Shown one piece after another: positions 10,101-19,271 of a stretch of 64,000 bases of DNA. The position numbers and the translations under genes are program-made. Within the stretch, counting starts at the first letter, position 1. The number at the start of each line of letters is the position of its first letter. The DNA lies in contig NZ_JAGIAV010000005.1 of NCBI RefSeq assembly GCF_017744675.1, positions 62,001-126,000 on the forward strand, written 5' to 3'. The notes under the pieces were generated by a model that was given only the letters and a program-made list of their open reading frames with translations, was not told the origin of the DNA and did not search any database. The stretch comes from Flavobacterium sp. (GTDB lineage: Bacteria > Bacteroidota > Bacteroidia > Flavobacteriales > Flavobacteriaceae).

Positions 10101-10436
10101 TGATAATCCTAAAGCTGTAACTACAACTCCTTCTAATTGTTGTGCGTCACTGGATAGTTTAGCATTAACTTTAGTTGAGCTTGCTGGAAATTCTTGAGAT
10201 TTCATTCCAATGTAGCTAAAAACTAAAACTTGGTTCGATGTTGCTTTGATGGAATATTTTCCGTCAAAATCGGTTTGTGTTCCGGTTTTTGTCCCTTTTA
10301 TTAATACGCTTACGCCTGGTAAAGGCATATTGGCATCATCGGTCACAACACCCGAAACTGTTCTTTCTTGCGCAAAGGTTAGTTGCGCGATTAGTGCTAG
10401 TAAAAACACTAAGATTTTGTTAAACTTTGGTTTCAT
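7158..10436 (-). CDS. SusC/RagA-family TonB-dependent transporter (second copy)
   Basis: A 1092-residue SusC-type transporter. I start it at the ATG at 10434-10436. The upstream in-frame TTG at 10443-10445 would add three residues, and the ATG start aligns exactly with the paralogous SusC (MKPKFNK against MKLKFNG). Residues 1-22 are a signal peptide. Next come the carboxypeptidase-regulatory-like domain (GTKTGTQTDFDGKYSI), then the plug (IVIRGNSSLTG, ALFVIDGVPVSN, LKGSAASALYGSRAANGVV) and the beta barrel, ending in KFQF. No STN domain is present. DEDSYLDHIDINGDGILD near the start of the barrel is acidic and looks like a calcium-binding EF-hand-like loop, a point seen only in this copy. The substrate is unknown. 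Confidence 0.96.
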   Translation of the reverse strand: MKPKFNKILVFLLALIAQLTFAQERTVSGVVTDDANMPLPGVSVLIKGTKTGTQTDFDGKYSIKATSNQVLVFSYIGMKSQEFPASSTKVNAKLSSDAQQLEGVVVTALGLSREKKSLGYATQEVKGENLAAVKSDNFVNAISGKVSGVQVKRTTNFGGSTNIVIRGNSSLTGNNQALFVIDGVPVSNNNSNTRDQEQSGAGYDYGSAASDINPEDIESINVLKGSAASALYGSRAANGVVVITTKKGNKKAKGYSVTINSGVTIGSIDKSTFIKYQKQYGAGYGPYYGPDEDSYLDHIDINGDGILDNVTPLTEDASYGQAFDPKLMVYQWDAFYPESPNYMKATPWLAAKNGPITFFEKPVALTNSISIDKGLENGYLRIGANNLDQTGLLPNSSLKRNTFTLNASTLINDRLTIAGYGNFSRTSTIGRNSTGYNDNIAGNFRQWWQTNVDIKGLRQAYQLTGRNVSWNPNSYTNPTPIFWDNPYFQRYENYESDSRNRFIGNVSLNYKIASWLDAFGRVSVDTYDELQEERRAIGSVPVNFGIGTGGGDGSLNRSPASSGYSRKNIGFSEYNYDFMLNYNTDITEKLNLKGVVGVNIRRSYYNSIFAATNGGLAIPKLYSLQNTVSPLLAPIERDEAIGVDGLYGSASFGYEDYLFLEGTIRRDHSSTLPEANSTYYYPSVSTSFVFSKFVKADWLSFGKVRLNYAEVGNSPGFDRVLDTYAVNTAFGAASASVKDTKNNPNLKPERTKSYEAGLELSFFKKRLGFDFSYYKSNSIDQIIPLRLTASTGYLYELINAGEIENKGIEITLNGTPVKTDTFSWEINLNFARNRNKVLDLLDGINNLQLGSFQGGVTINAAVGQPYGVIYGTQYTYLNGQRVVDPSNGQYIKTSTSDNPIGNANPDYTGGLNNKFTYKNFSLEFLIDMQKGGQIFSLDRYYGLATGLPDDTAYLNDLGNPIRNPLTSGSDSGGFINPGVNPDGKVNTTRINASRFGAQGYRRGLPDEAFVYDASYIKLRQTSITYSLPQSILKNTFINGMTFSIVGTNLWIIHKNLPDADPESGLGAGNLQGYSTGSLPSTRDISFNIKFQF

Positions 10437-10443
10437 ATTTGTC

Positions 10444-10460
10444 AAATATTTTGAATTAGT
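10444..10460 (-). repeat. 17-base leader element shared by both susC genes (copy 2)
   Basis: Identical to 5123-5139 and placed 7 bases before the susC ATG at 10436. Beyond it the two leaders keep only loose similarity (aataatttgttaa against aattacttgttaa). Confidence 0.6.
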
Positions 10461-10524
10461 ACTGTAATATTCGTAATTACTTGTTAAAAATCCTAATATT
10501 GTGTTAACAAATTTTTACAAATAG

Positions 10525-12231
10525 CTAAAATTTAACATTGTAACATATTGTGAGTATACTGTTATAAAACTTTATTTCGGTTTGATTTGTGCTACCGTTT
10601 GCTATAAATATTTTTAATAAGCCATTTTTTGTTAGTAGTCCTAAGCCTACACCAGCGCTGATTAAACTGCTGAATTTTTCGCTATTTTTTATTGAAGTTT
10701 GATCTTGATAAATTCCATAATCAAGTATTGTGTGTAGGTATAAATTTGAACTAAGTAAATATCTGTATTCGGTAATGAATAGACTTGCCATATTTCCTTG
10801 AAGACTATTTTCTGAAAAGCCTCGAATTGAATTTAATCCTCCAAATCTGAAAAGCTCATTTGTTATATAATTATCGCTTTTTAGATATAAGATTTGGGGG
10901 TTGATGTAGATAAAGCTTTTTTTGTTTAATTCGAAATTGTAAGACAGATTTAGGTTGGTGTAAAATTGCTTGGTTGTTTCTGTGGTTTCAGTAGTGTTGT
11001 TTGTTGTTCTTTTTCCGTAACCAAATAATAGACTTGCGTATGATTTTCTTGGAAAAAGATCATTGGAGCTATTGTTTTTTTTGTATTCTAAGGTAGAAGT
11101 AAGGTATGAGTTTTTGAAATCGCTGATTGTTGCGCTATTGTTGTTTTGAATATCACTTGATTCTGTTGATTGATATCCAATGTATACTTTAGAATTGTAA
11201 TTTAAATAATAGCCTAGATCTATTGCGGTTTTTGTATTTTGAAAGGTACTGTCCTGTTTGAAAATATTTAGTTGGGCTTTTATTCCTAATGCTGATTTGA
11301 AAATGTAGGGGATTTCAAGTTTTGTATTAAATGTTGTTTGCTTGTTGCCATCGCTTTTCCAGTATAAAGAAAATTGTTCGCCTGCACGAAGTATGTTTAA
11401 TAAGGAGATGTCTAAATACCCGTTAAGGCGTATTTTTTTACTTTCATCGTTTGAAAATCCAATATAGCCATCAAAATTATTTGCTTTTCTTTTGTCGAGA
11501 TAAGTATAGATTTTAGTTGAATCTGGAGTGAATAAGATTTCTGGATACTTAGGCTGAGAAACAAATTCAAAACTATTAATATCATCGTAAAGTTTTTTAA
11601 CGGTTTCTTGATTAAAAGTTCTGTTAACGTATTTTTTGTTTAATTGTTTTAATGCTCCTTTTGGAAAATAATCGATCATGGCAGGATTCGTGTAGTTTAC
11701 AATAATAGAATTTAAGATTCTTTTTTTTTCGGAATCAAAACTTAAGTCCGCGTAAATTATCAAATTCTTTTTTTTGATATTTTGTAGTTTGATTTTTGAA
11801 AATGCAAAACCCGCTTTTTCTTTGTCTGATATTTTCTGATTTAAGAAGTTCTCAAGTTCTCTGTAAGGTATAAATATGGTGTCTTTTGATATTTTTTTTG
11901 AATCATAAAAAGAACTATTTGTACCTATATATATATGGACTTCTTTTATTTGGTTTTTTAGGTCTATTAAAACATTGTAGGTACTATCGTTTGTCTTTTT
12001 GTTTTCTAATATTTTAGAGTCAAGGTAGCCTTGTTTTGCAAGTCTGTTTGTTACTGTTGAAATTTCACTGTTTAGGGATTTAATGTTTGGGTGTTTTTTT
12101 GTGTAAGGAATCGAATCGATGGTTTGATTTTGTTTTTTATTGATTCCGTTTATATTAAGGTAAAAAGATTGTGCGAAACAATTAGATGATAAAAGAAAAA
12201 TGAGTATGTAATATAATTGTTTCAAAAGCAA
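10525..12231 (-). CDS. Omp85/BamA-like outer-membrane beta-barrel protein
   Basis: A 568-residue protein with a signal peptide (about 1-21, ending NCFAQS). A periplasmic part of about 200 residues with POTRA-like character follows (LNSEISTVTNRLAKQGYLDSK), and then a C-terminal barrel. The barrel contains FGGLNSIRGFSENSL, matching the IRGF motif of Omp85 proteins that sits inside the pore, and ends in YNVKF with a terminal Phe. It is shorter than BamA, which has five POTRA domains. It is therefore better read as a TamA-like or lineage-specific Omp85 member than as BamA itself. It lies 79 bases upstream of susC in the same direction, with no obvious terminator between, so co-transcription is possible. 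Function beyond membrane-protein insertion or secretion is unknown. Confidence 0.8.
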   Translation of the reverse strand: MLLKQLYYILIFLLSSNCFAQSFYLNINGINKKQNQTIDSIPYTKKHPNIKSLNSEISTVTNRLAKQGYLDSKILENKKTNDSTYNVLIDLKNQIKEVHIYIGTNSSFYDSKKISKDTIFIPYRELENFLNQKISDKEKAGFAFSKIKLQNIKKKNLIIYADLSFDSEKKRILNSIIVNYTNPAMIDYFPKGALKQLNKKYVNRTFNQETVKKLYDDINSFEFVSQPKYPEILFTPDSTKIYTYLDKRKANNFDGYIGFSNDESKKIRLNGYLDISLLNILRAGEQFSLYWKSDGNKQTTFNTKLEIPYIFKSALGIKAQLNIFKQDSTFQNTKTAIDLGYYLNYNSKVYIGYQSTESSDIQNNNSATISDFKNSYLTSTLEYKKNNSSNDLFPRKSYASLLFGYGKRTTNNTTETTETTKQFYTNLNLSYNFELNKKSFIYINPQILYLKSDNYITNELFRFGGLNSIRGFSENSLQGNMASLFITEYRYLLSSNLYLHTILDYGIYQDQTSIKNSEKFSSLISAGVGLGLLTKNGLLKIFIANGSTNQTEIKFYNSILTICYNVKF

Positions 12232-12323
12232 TTGTTTTGTTAGTTAATTGTAAAGCAAATATCTAATGTTTCTTTGTGAAATCATAGATATAAATAATGT
12301 TATTGAAAATTAATGATTTAACG

Positions 12324-12354
12324 TTTGTATACTGAAAAATATTTTATACATTTG
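12324..12354 (+). promoter_or_regulatory. Promoter of the str operon (rpsL)
   Basis: TTTG at 12324-12327 and TACATTTG at 12347-12354, 19 bases apart, match the Bacteroidota housekeeping promoter (TTTG, spacer, TAnnTTTG). Transcription would start near 12360. A small CCCG/CGGG hairpin (12359-12373) then opens the rpsL leader. Confidence 0.85.
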
Positions 12355-12407
12355 CAACCCCGTAAAAAGCGGGAATTTAATAAACATAATAATTTTTAGT
12401 ATTAATT

Positions 12408-12791
12408 ATGCCAACAATTCAACAATTAGTAAGAACAGGAAGAACTCAGATCACTAAGAAGAGTAAATCGGTTGCTTTAGATTCTTGTCCTCAAAGAAGA
12501 GGGGTTTGTACGCGTGTTTACACTACTACACCAAAAAAACCAAACTCTGCAATGCGTAAAGTTGCGCGTGTACGTTTGACAAATGGTAATGAGGTGAATG
12601 CTTACATCCCAGGAGAAGGACATAATCTACAAGAGCACTCGATAGTATTAGTGCGAGGTGGAAGGGTAAAAGATTTACCAGGTGTTAGATATCACATCGT
12701 TCGTGGAGCGCTTGATACGTCAGGTGTTGCAGGAAGAACGCAAAGAAGATCTAAGTACGGTGCTAAACGCCCAAAAGAAGCAAAAAAGTAA
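12408..12791 (+). CDS. rpsL: 30S ribosomal protein S12
   Basis: S12 sits at the decoding centre of the small subunit. It has 127 residues, close to the usual 124 plus a short basic tail. The two loops where streptomycin-resistance changes occur are wild type: Lys43 in TPKKPNSA and Lys88 in GRVKDLPG, so nothing here predicts resistance. It is the first gene of the str operon, 54 bases downstream of a clear promoter element and 24 bases before rpsG. Confidence 0.99.
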
Positions 12792-12815
12792 TTTAAAAAC
12801 TTTTAAGAAAAAGAC

Positions 12816-13292
12816 ATGAGAAAAAGAGCGGCAAAGAAAAGACCACTTTTACCGGATCCAAGGTTTAACGACCAATTAGTAACGCGTTTTGTGAATAACT
12901 TAATGTGGGATGGTAAGAAATCTACAGCTTTTAAAGTATTTTATGATGCTATTGATATCATCGAAACTAAAAAGCAAAATGATGAGAAAACTTCATTAGA
13001 GATCTGGAAAGATGCTTTAACAAACGTTATGCCTCACGTAGAAGTACGTAGCCGTAGAGTTGGTGGAGCTACATTCCAAATCCCAATGCAAATTCGTCCA
13101 GACAGAAAAATTTCTATGGCAATGAAGTGGTTAATACTTTATTCAAGAAGAAGAAATGAAAAATCTATGGCGCAACGTTTAGCTTCTGAGTGTTTAGCTG
13201 CGGCTAAAGAAGAAGGTGCTGCGGTTAAGAAAAGAATGGATACTCACAAAATGGCAGAAGCTAACAAAGCATTCTCTCACTTTAGATTTTAA
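12816..13292 (+). CDS. rpsG: 30S ribosomal protein S7
   Basis: S7 starts assembly of the 30S head and contacts the E site. The 158 residues begin [15 protein letters not shown] and include the conserved [16 protein letters not shown] segment and [13 protein letters not shown] at the end, all diagnostic. In E. coli S7 is the repressor of the str operon. The rpsL-rpsG spacer here is only 24 bases and shows no clear hairpin, so the same mechanism cannot be claimed. Confidence 0.99.
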   Translation: MRKRAAKKRPLLPDPRFNDQLVTRFVNNLMWDGKKSTAFKVFYDAIDIIETKKQNDEKTSLEIWKDALTNVMPHVEVRSRRVGGATFQIPMQIRPDRKISMAMKWLILYSRRRNEKSMAQRLASECLAAAKEEGAAVKKRMDTHKMAEANKAFSHFRF

Positions 13293-13302
13293 TTCGTAAG
13301 AA

Positions 13303-15459
13303 ATGGCTAGAGATTTAAAATATACAAGAAATATCGGAATCGCTGCTCACATTGATGCTGGTAAAACAACAACAACTGAGCGTATTCTTTTTTATACTGG
13401 AAAGTCACACAAAATTGGTGAGGTGCACGATGGTGCTGCAACAATGGACTGGATGGCTCAAGAGCAAGAGAGAGGTATTACAATTACTTCTGCTGCTACA
13501 ACTTGTACTTGGAACTTCCCAACTGTACAAGGTAAAGTTATTCCAGAATCATTACCGTACCACTTTAATATTATTGATACTCCTGGACACGTTGACTTTA
13601 CTGTAGAGGTAAACCGTTCTTTACGTGTACTTGATGGTTTAGTTTTCTTATTTAGTGCTGTAGATGGTGTTGAGCCACAATCAGAAACTAACTGGAGACT
13701 TGCTGATCAATATAGAGTTCCTCGTATGGGATTCGTAAATAAAATGGACCGTCAAGGTGCTAACTTCTTAGCTGTATGCGGACAGGTTAAAGATATGTTG
13801 AAATCGAATGCGGTTGCAATTACTTTGCCTATTGGTGATGAAGCAGATTTTAAAGGTATTGTTGACTTAGTTAAAAATCAAGCTATCGTATGGCATGATG
13901 AAACTCAAGGAGCTACTTTTGACGTTGTTGATATCCCAGCTGACATGGTTGATGATGTTAAGCATTACCGTTCTATTCTTATCGAAGAGATTGCTACTTA
14001 CGATGAAAATCTTTTAGATAAGTATATGGAAGATGAGAACTCTATTACTGAGGAGGAAATCAACAATGCATTGAGAGCTGCTACTATTGATATGGCTATC
14101 ATTCCTATGCTTGCTGGTTCTTCTTTCAAAAACAAAGGGGTTCAATTTATGTTAGATGCTGTTTGTAAGTATTTGCCATCTCCATTAGATAAAGAAGGTA
14201 TTGAAGGAATTCATCCTGATGATGCTGAATTATTAGAAGAGGATCAAACTAAAATCATTCGTAGACCAGATGTAAAAGAGCCATTCGCTGCTTTGGCATT
14301 TAAAATTGCTACTGATCCATTCGTAGGTCGTTTAGCTTTCTTCCGTGCTTACTCTGGACGTTTAGATGCTGGTTCTTATGTTTTAAATACTCGTTCTGGT
14401 AACAAAGAGAGAATCTCTCGTATTTACCAAATGCACGCTAACAAACAAAATCCAATCGAATTTATTGAGGCTGGAGATATTGGAGCTGCTGTAGGATTTA
14501 AAGATATTAAAACTGGAGATACTTTATCTGATGAGAAGCATCCAATTATCTTGGAATCTATGAAATTCCCAGAGCCAGTAATTGGTATCGCTATTGAGCC
14601 TAAAACTAAAGCTGACGTTGATAAAATGGGTATGGCTTTAGCTAAATTAGCTGAAGAAGATCCAACGTTTACTGTAAGAACTGATGAAGCTTCAGGTCAA
14701 ACTATTATTTCTGGTATGGGTGAGCTTCACTTAGATATCTTAGTTGATCGTATGAAACGTGAGTTTAAAGTAGAAGTTAATCAAGGTGAGCCACAAGTAG
14801 AGTATAAAGAGGCGTTTACTAAATCTGCTCAACATAGAGAGACTTACAAAAAACAATCTGGAGGTCGTGGTAAATTCGGTGATATCGTATTTAGAATCGA
14901 GCCTGCTGACGAAGTTGACGGTAAAGTTCCTGTAGGATTACAGTTTGTTAATGAGGTAAAAGGTGGTAACGTTCCTAAAGAATATATCCCTGCTGTTGAA
15001 AAAGGTTTCCGTGAAGCTATGAAAACAGGTCCATTAGCTGGATACGCTGTTGATAGTTTGAAAGTAACTTTATTAGACGGATCTTTCCACCCTGTGGATT
15101 CTGATGCTCTTTCTTTTGAATTAGCTGCAAGAATGGGTTATAAAGAATCTGGACGTGCTGCTGGAGCTGTTATTCTTGAGCCAATCATGAAAATCGAAGT
15201 TATTACTCCTGAAGAAAACATGGGTGATATCGTAGGTGACTTGAACCGTCGTAGAGGTCAAGTTAATGACATGGGTGATAGAAATGGTGCTAAAACTATT
15301 AAAGCTGATGTGCCTTTATCAGAGATGTTTGGTTATGTAACTACATTAAGAACATTATCTTCTGGTAGAGCAACTTCAACAATGGAGTTTTCTCACTATG
15401 CAGAAACACCTTCTAATATTTCAGAAGAGGTAATCAAAAAAGCAAAAGGTAACGCTTAA
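13303..15459 (+). CDS. fusA: Elongation factor G
   Basis: The GTPase that drives ribosomal translocation. It has 718 residues. The P loop is [12 protein letters not shown] (Gly20, Lys21), followed by the RGITI switch region, DTPGHVDFT and NKMD, so all GTPase motifs are present. Domains II to V follow, with [10 protein letters not shown] and the C-terminal EPIMKIEV region. It lies 10 bases after rpsG. Unlike in E. coli the next gene is rpsJ, not tuf; the missing tuf and the fusion of the str and S10 blocks are common in Bacteroidota. Confidence 0.99.
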   Translation: MARDLKYTRNIGIAAHIDAGKTTTTERILFYTGKSHKIGEVHDGAATMDWMAQEQERGITITSAATTCTWNFPTVQGKVIPESLPYHFNIIDTPGHVDFTVEVNRSLRVLDGLVFLFSAVDGVEPQSETNWRLADQYRVPRMGFVNKMDRQGANFLAVCGQVKDMLKSNAVAITLPIGDEADFKGIVDLVKNQAIVWHDETQGATFDVVDIPADMVDDVKHYRSILIEEIATYDENLLDKYMEDENSITEEEINNALRAATIDMAIIPMLAGSSFKNKGVQFMLDAVCKYLPSPLDKEGIEGIHPDDAELLEEDQTKIIRRPDVKEPFAALAFKIATDPFVGRLAFFRAYSGRLDAGSYVLNTRSGNKERISRIYQMHANKQNPIEFIEAGDIGAAVGFKDIKTGDTLSDEKHPIILESMKFPEPVIGIAIEPKTKADVDKMGMALAKLAEEDPTFTVRTDEASGQTIISGMGELHLDILVDRMKREFKVEVNQGEPQVEYKEAFTKSAQHRETYKKQSGGRGKFGDIVFRIEPADEVDGKVPVGLQFVNEVKGGNVPKEYIPAVEKGFREAMKTGPLAGYAVDSLKVTLLDGSFHPVDSDALSFELAARMGYKESGRAAGAVILEPIMKIEVITPEENMGDIVGDLNRRRGQVNDMGDRNGAKTIKADVPLSEMFGYVTTLRTLSSGRATSTMEFSHYAETPSNISEEVIKKAKGNA

Positions 15460-15469
15460 TTTTAAGAAA

Positions 15470-15775
15470 ATGAGTCAAAAAATCAGAATAAAACTAAAAT
15501 CTTACGATCACATGTTGGTAGATAAATCTGCTGAAAAGATCGTAAAAACAGTAAAAACTACTGGAGCAGTTGTAACAGGTCCTATTCCGTTGCCAACTCA
15601 CAAAAAACTTTTCACTGTATTACGTTCTCCGCACGTTAACAAAAAAGCGAGAGAGCAATTTGAAGTAATGTCATACAAGAGATTGATTGATATTTATTCA
15701 TCTTCATCTAAAACTATTGATGCTTTAATGAAACTTGAATTGCCAAGTGGAGTTGAAGTTGAGATTAAAGTATAA
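15470..15775 (+). CDS. rpsJ: 30S ribosomal protein S10
   Basis: S10, 101 residues, starts [20 protein letters not shown] and carries the conserved [29 protein letters not shown] loop that reaches into the 30S head. In many bacteria it opens the S10 operon. Here it closes the str operon: it follows fusA by 10 bases and is itself followed by a strong terminator, with rplC more than 400 bases away. Confidence 0.99.
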
Positions 15776-15796
15776 TTTTTTTATATTTTTTTATAT

Positions 15797-15829
15797 AAAA
15801 AGCGAGACATTTTTTGTCTCGCTTTTTTT
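15797..15829 (+). terminator. Intrinsic terminator after rpsJ
   Basis: Stem agcgagaca (15801-15809) pairs with 15815-15823 around a five-T loop. It can be extended by four A-T pairs and is followed by seven Ts up to 15829. It separates the str transcript from the rplC transcript. The next 250 bases (15830-16079) hold no gene I can support. Confidence 0.9.
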
Positions 15830-16079
15830 GTTTTTAAAAGTTGTTTTTTAGGGTGAAAAAATGCATGGTTTTTGTCTCTTTGGATTTTTTTAAATTTTGT
15901 AAAAGCCTTTGTTTTAAAGGGCTGTGGGTTTTTATTGTTGTGGTTTTATTAACTAACCGTTAAGTGTAAAGTGTTTTTAGATTGAAAAATCATGTTGGGT
16001 TTTTGATGTAAATAGAACTTGTTTTGGTGTTGTTTTGATGCTTGGATTTTGATTATGAGCGATTTAATTTTTGTGAGCG

Positions 16080-16111
16080 TTTGGTATATTCAATTTTAAT
16101 GTCTACTTTTG
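16080..16111 (+). promoter_or_regulatory. Promoter of the rplC (S10-like) operon
   Basis: TTTG at 16080-16083 and TACTTTTG at 16104-16111, spacing 20, fit the Bacteroidota consensus. The likely transcription start lies near 16116, giving a leader of about 65 bases. Confidence 0.85.
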
Positions 16112-16114
16112 CAC

Positions 16115-16154
16115 TCCCTGTTTGGAAATTTCTGTTATTTTCAAATTGAAGGGA
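16115..16154 (+). promoter_or_regulatory. Hairpin in the rplC leader
   Basis: TCCCT (16115-16119) pairs with AGGGA (16150-16154), and inside it TTTGGAAA (16121-16128) pairs with TTTTCAAA (16138-16145) with one G-U, around a 9-base loop. It begins at about the predicted RNA 5' end. Since L4 controls this operon in gamma-proteobacteria, a ribosomal-protein leader is possible but unproven. Confidence 0.45.
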
Positions 16155-16180
16155 ATTTTAGTAATTAATAATTAATATTT

Positions 16181-16798
16181 ATGTCTGGGTTAATTGGTAA
16201 GAAAATCGGCATGACTAGTATTTTTGACGAAAACGGGAAAAACATTCCTTGTACAGTAATCGAAGCTGGTCCATGCGTTGTTACCCAAGTCAGAACCAAC
16301 GAGGTTGACGGGTATGAAGCGTTGCAACTTGGTTTCGATGACAAAAACGAGAAACATTCTACTAAAGCTGCTTTAGGGCACTTTAAAAAAGCTGGAACTG
16401 TTGCTAAGAAAAAAGTCGTTGAATTCCAAGATTTTGCAACTGAACAAAAATTAGGAGATCTTATTGATGTTACTATTTTTGAAGAAGGAGAATTTGTAGA
16501 TGTACAAGGTGTATCTAAAGGTAAAGGTTTCCAAGGTGTTGTTAAACGTCACGGTTTTGGTGGTGTTGGACAAGCTACTCATGGTCAGCACAACCGTTTA
16601 AGAGCGCCAGGTTCTGTAGGAGCTTCTTCTTATCCATCTAGAGTATTCAAAGGAATGCGTATGGCTGGAAGAATGGGAGGAGAAAATGTAAAAGTTCAAA
16701 ACCTTAGAGTTTTAAAAGTAGTTGCTGAAAAGAATCTACTTGTTGTTAAAGGATGTATTCCTGGACACAAAAACTCTTATGTAATCATTCAGAAGTAA
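16181..16798 (+). CDS. rplC: 50S ribosomal protein L3
   Basis: L3 is an early-assembling large-subunit protein near the peptidyl-transferase centre. It has 205 residues. It begins [17 protein letters not shown] and has the conserved loop [30 protein letters not shown], including the Gln in the GQATHG region that is methylated in some bacteria. First gene of the second ribosomal transcript. Its stop overlaps the rplD start by one base (TAATG), implying translational coupling. Confidence 0.99.
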   Translation: MSGLIGKKIGMTSIFDENGKNIPCTVIEAGPCVVTQVRTNEVDGYEALQLGFDDKNEKHSTKAALGHFKKAGTVAKKKVVEFQDFATEQKLGDLIDVTIFEEGEFVDVQGVSKGKGFQGVVKRHGFGGVGQATHGQHNRLRAPGSVGASSYPSRVFKGMRMAGRMGGENVKVQNLRVLKVVAEKNLLVVKGCIPGHKNSYVIIQK

Positions 16799-17427
16799 TG
16801 GAAGTAAAAGTATTAGATTTCAACGGAAAAGATACTGGAAGAAAAGTTCAACTTTCTGATTCAGTATTCGCAATTGAACCAAACAATCACGCTGTATATC
16901 TTGATGTTAAGCAATATCTTGCTAATCAAAGACAAGGTACTCACAAAGCTAAAGAAAGAGCTGAAGTAACTGGAAGTACACGTAAGATTAAAAAACAAAA
17001 AGGAACTGGTACTGCTCGTGCAGGAAGTGTTAAGAATCCTTTGTTTAAAGGTGGTGGAACAGTTTTCGGACCAAGACCAAGAAGTTATTCATTCAAATTG
17101 AATAAAGGTTTAAAGAGGTTAGCTAGAAAATCAGCTTTCTCTATCAAAGCAAAAGAGTCAAATATTGTAGTTTTAGAAGACTTTAATTTTGAAGCTCCAA
17201 ACACTAAAAATTTCATTAACGTTTTGAAAGCTTTAGGGTTAGAGAACAAAAAATCTTTATTTGTGTTGGGTGAGTCAAATAAAAACGTATATTTGTCGTC
17301 ACGTAATTTAAAGGCTTCAAATGTCGTAACTAGCTCAGAATTAAGCACTTACGCAATATTAAACGCTAATAATTTAGTGCTTTTGGAAGGTTCTTTAGAG
17401 TTAATTGAAGAAAATTTAAGTAAATAA
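16798..17427 (+). CDS. rplD: 50S ribosomal protein L4
   Basis: L4 lines the exit tunnel and is the S10-operon autoregulator in E. coli. I place the start at the ATG at 16798, giving 209 residues from [10 protein letters not shown]. An in-frame upstream start at 16753 would lie inside rplC and add 15 residues with no family counterpart. The tunnel loop is visible as [31 protein letters not shown]. Coupled to rplC by a TAATG overlap. Confidence 0.98.
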   Translation: MEVKVLDFNGKDTGRKVQLSDSVFAIEPNNHAVYLDVKQYLANQRQGTHKAKERAEVTGSTRKIKKQKGTGTARAGSVKNPLFKGGGTVFGPRPRSYSFKLNKGLKRLARKSAFSIKAKESNIVVLEDFNFEAPNTKNFINVLKALGLENKKSLFVLGESNKNVYLSSRNLKASNVVTSSELSTYAILNANNLVLLEGSLELIEENLSK

Positions 17428-17434
17428 TAGGAAG

Positions 17435-17725
17435 ATGAGCATTATTATTAGACCTATAGTAACGGAAAAAGTAACCAAAGAAAGTGAAGTTCTAAACCGC
17501 TTCGGATTCGTTGTTAACAAAAAAGCAAACAAAGTTGAGATTAAGAAAGCTGTTGAGGCTGCTTATGGAGTAACTATCGTTTCTGTTAACACAATGAATG
17601 TGAGACCAGATAGATCTACTAAATACACTAAAAGTGGTTTAATCAGTGGAAAGACAAATGCATATAAAAAAGCAATTGTTCAAGTACAAGAAGGAGAAAC
17701 AATTGATTTTTACAACAATATCTAA
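17435..17725 (+). CDS. rplW: 50S ribosomal protein L23
   Basis: L23 lies at the tunnel exit and is the docking site for trigger factor and SRP. The 96 residues begin MSIIIRPIVTEKVTKESE and include the family signature NKKANKVEIKKAVEAAYGVTIVSVNT. It sits 7 bases after rplD and 9 bases before rplB. Confidence 0.98.
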   Translation: MSIIIRPIVTEKVTKESEVLNRFGFVVNKKANKVEIKKAVEAAYGVTIVSVNTMNVRPDRSTKYTKSGLISGKTNAYKKAIVQVQEGETIDFYNNI

Positions 17726-17734
17726 GATAGAAAA

Positions 17735-18559
17735 ATGTCAGTAAGAAAATTAAAACCTATTACCCCGGGTCAGCGATTTAGAGTTGTGAATGGTTATGAC
17801 GCTATTACAACTGATAAGCCGGAACGCTCTTTGATAGCACCGATAAAAAACTCAGGAGGTAGAAATAGTCAAGGAAAGATGACCATGCGTTATACGGGTG
17901 GTGGTCACAAGCAGAGATATCGTATTATCGATTTCAAAAGAACTAAAGATGGAATTCCAGCTACAGTGAAATCAATCGAATACGATCCAAATCGTACTGC
18001 GTTTATCGCTTTATTGGCTTATGCTGATGGAGAGAAAACTTATATTATCGCTCAAAACGGATTGAAAGTTGGTCAGAAATTAGTTTCTGGACCAGAATCT
18101 CAACCAGAGATCGGTAATACTTTACCTTTAAGCAGAATTCCTCTTGGAACTGTTATATCTTGTATTGAGTTACGTCCAGGACAAGGAGCTGTTATCGCTC
18201 GTTCAGCTGGAACTTTTGCTCAGTTAATGGCAAGAGACGGGAAATATGCAACAATTAAAATGCCATCTGGTGAGACAAGATTAATCTTGTTAACATGTTC
18301 GGCTACAATTGGAGCTGTTTCTAACTCTGACCACCAATTAGTTGTGTCTGGTAAAGCAGGTAGAACAAGATGGTTAGGAAGAAGACCTAGAACTAGACCA
18401 GTAGCGATGAACCCTGTTGATCACCCTATGGGAGGTGGTGAAGGACGTTCTTCTGGAGGGCACCCACGTTCAAGAAACGGATTGCCAGCTAAAGGTTACA
18501 GAACTCGTTCTAAGAAAAACCCGAGTAACAAGTATATCGTAGAACGTAGAAAGAAATAA
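17735..18559 (+). CDS. rplB: 50S ribosomal protein L2
   Basis: L2, 274 residues, needed for subunit association and peptidyl transfer. [20 protein letters not shown] starts it, with the RNA-binding [15 protein letters not shown] motif in the N-terminal half. The C-terminal signature [16 protein letters not shown] carries the conserved His close to the catalytic centre. The gene lies 9 bases after rplW and 6 before rpsS. Confidence 0.99.
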   Translation: MSVRKLKPITPGQRFRVVNGYDAITTDKPERSLIAPIKNSGGRNSQGKMTMRYTGGGHKQRYRIIDFKRTKDGIPATVKSIEYDPNRTAFIALLAYADGEKTYIIAQNGLKVGQKLVSGPESQPEIGNTLPLSRIPLGTVISCIELRPGQGAVIARSAGTFAQLMARDGKYATIKMPSGETRLILLTCSATIGAVSNSDHQLVVSGKAGRTRWLGRRPRTRPVAMNPVDHPMGGGEGRSSGGHPRSRNGLPAKGYRTRSKKNPSNKYIVERRKK

Positions 18560-18565
18560 TAAGAT

Positions 18566-18844
18566 ATGGCACGTTCATTAAAAAAAGGACCTTTCGTTCA
18601 TTATAAATTAGACAAGAAAGTTCAAGAAAACGTAGAAAGTGGTAAAAATGCAGTTGTTAAGACTTGGTCTAGAGCTTCAATGATTACACCAGATTTCGTT
18701 GGACAAACTATCGCAGTTCATAACGGTCGTCAATTTGTACCAGTTTACGTAACAGAAAACATGGTAGGTCACAAATTAGGAGAGTTTTCACCAACTAGAT
18801 CTTTTAGAGGTCATGCTGGAGCAAAAAATAAAGGTAAAAAATAA
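18566..18844 (+). CDS. rpsS: 30S ribosomal protein S19
   Basis: S19, 92 residues, in the 30S head beside S13. The signature [19 protein letters not shown], the [22 protein letters not shown] segment and the end [20 protein letters not shown] are all present. It lies between rplB and rplV with spacings of 6 and 8 bases. Confidence 0.99.
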   Translation: MARSLKKGPFVHYKLDKKVQENVESGKNAVVKTWSRASMITPDFVGQTIAVHNGRQFVPVYVTENMVGHKLGEFSPTRSFRGHAGAKNKGKK

Positions 18845-18852
18845 AAGAAGCA

Positions 18853-19266
18853 ATGGGAGTTCGTAAAAGAGAAACAGCAGATGCGAGAAAAGAGGCTAAT
18901 AAGTCTATCGCTTTCGCAAAATTGAATAACTGCCCTACTTCACCTAGAAAAATGCGCTTAGTAGCGGACTTGGTAAGAGGTCAGAAGGTAGAAAGAGCAC
19001 TTAACATTTTAAGATTCAGTTCTAAAGAAGCTTCAAGAAAATTAGAAAAACTATTATTATCTGCAATCAACAACTGGGAGCAAAAAAATAGTGAAGGTAA
19101 TTTAGAAGAAGCTGGATTATTTGTTAAAGAGATCAGAGTAGATGGTGGAATGATGTTAAAAAGACTTCGTCCAGCTCCACAAGGTCGTGCACACAGAATA
19201 AGAAAACGTTCTAATCACGTAACAATCGTGCTTGGAGCTATCAATAACACACAAAGCAATTCTTAA
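18853..19266 (+). CDS. rplV: 50S ribosomal protein L22
   Basis: L22, 137 residues, reaches the tunnel constriction with its beta hairpin. The core [28 protein letters not shown] and the hairpin end [26 protein letters not shown] are intact, with no deletion of the kind that gives macrolide resistance. An N-terminal extension of about 20 residues ([18 protein letters not shown]) precedes the core. Confidence 0.98.
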
Positions 19267-19271
19267 GCAGC

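Noticed and set aside
16753-16797. N-terminal extension of L4
   Set aside because: The extra 15 residues are encoded within rplC in another frame. MEVKVLDF at 16798 with a TAATG overlap is the natural start.
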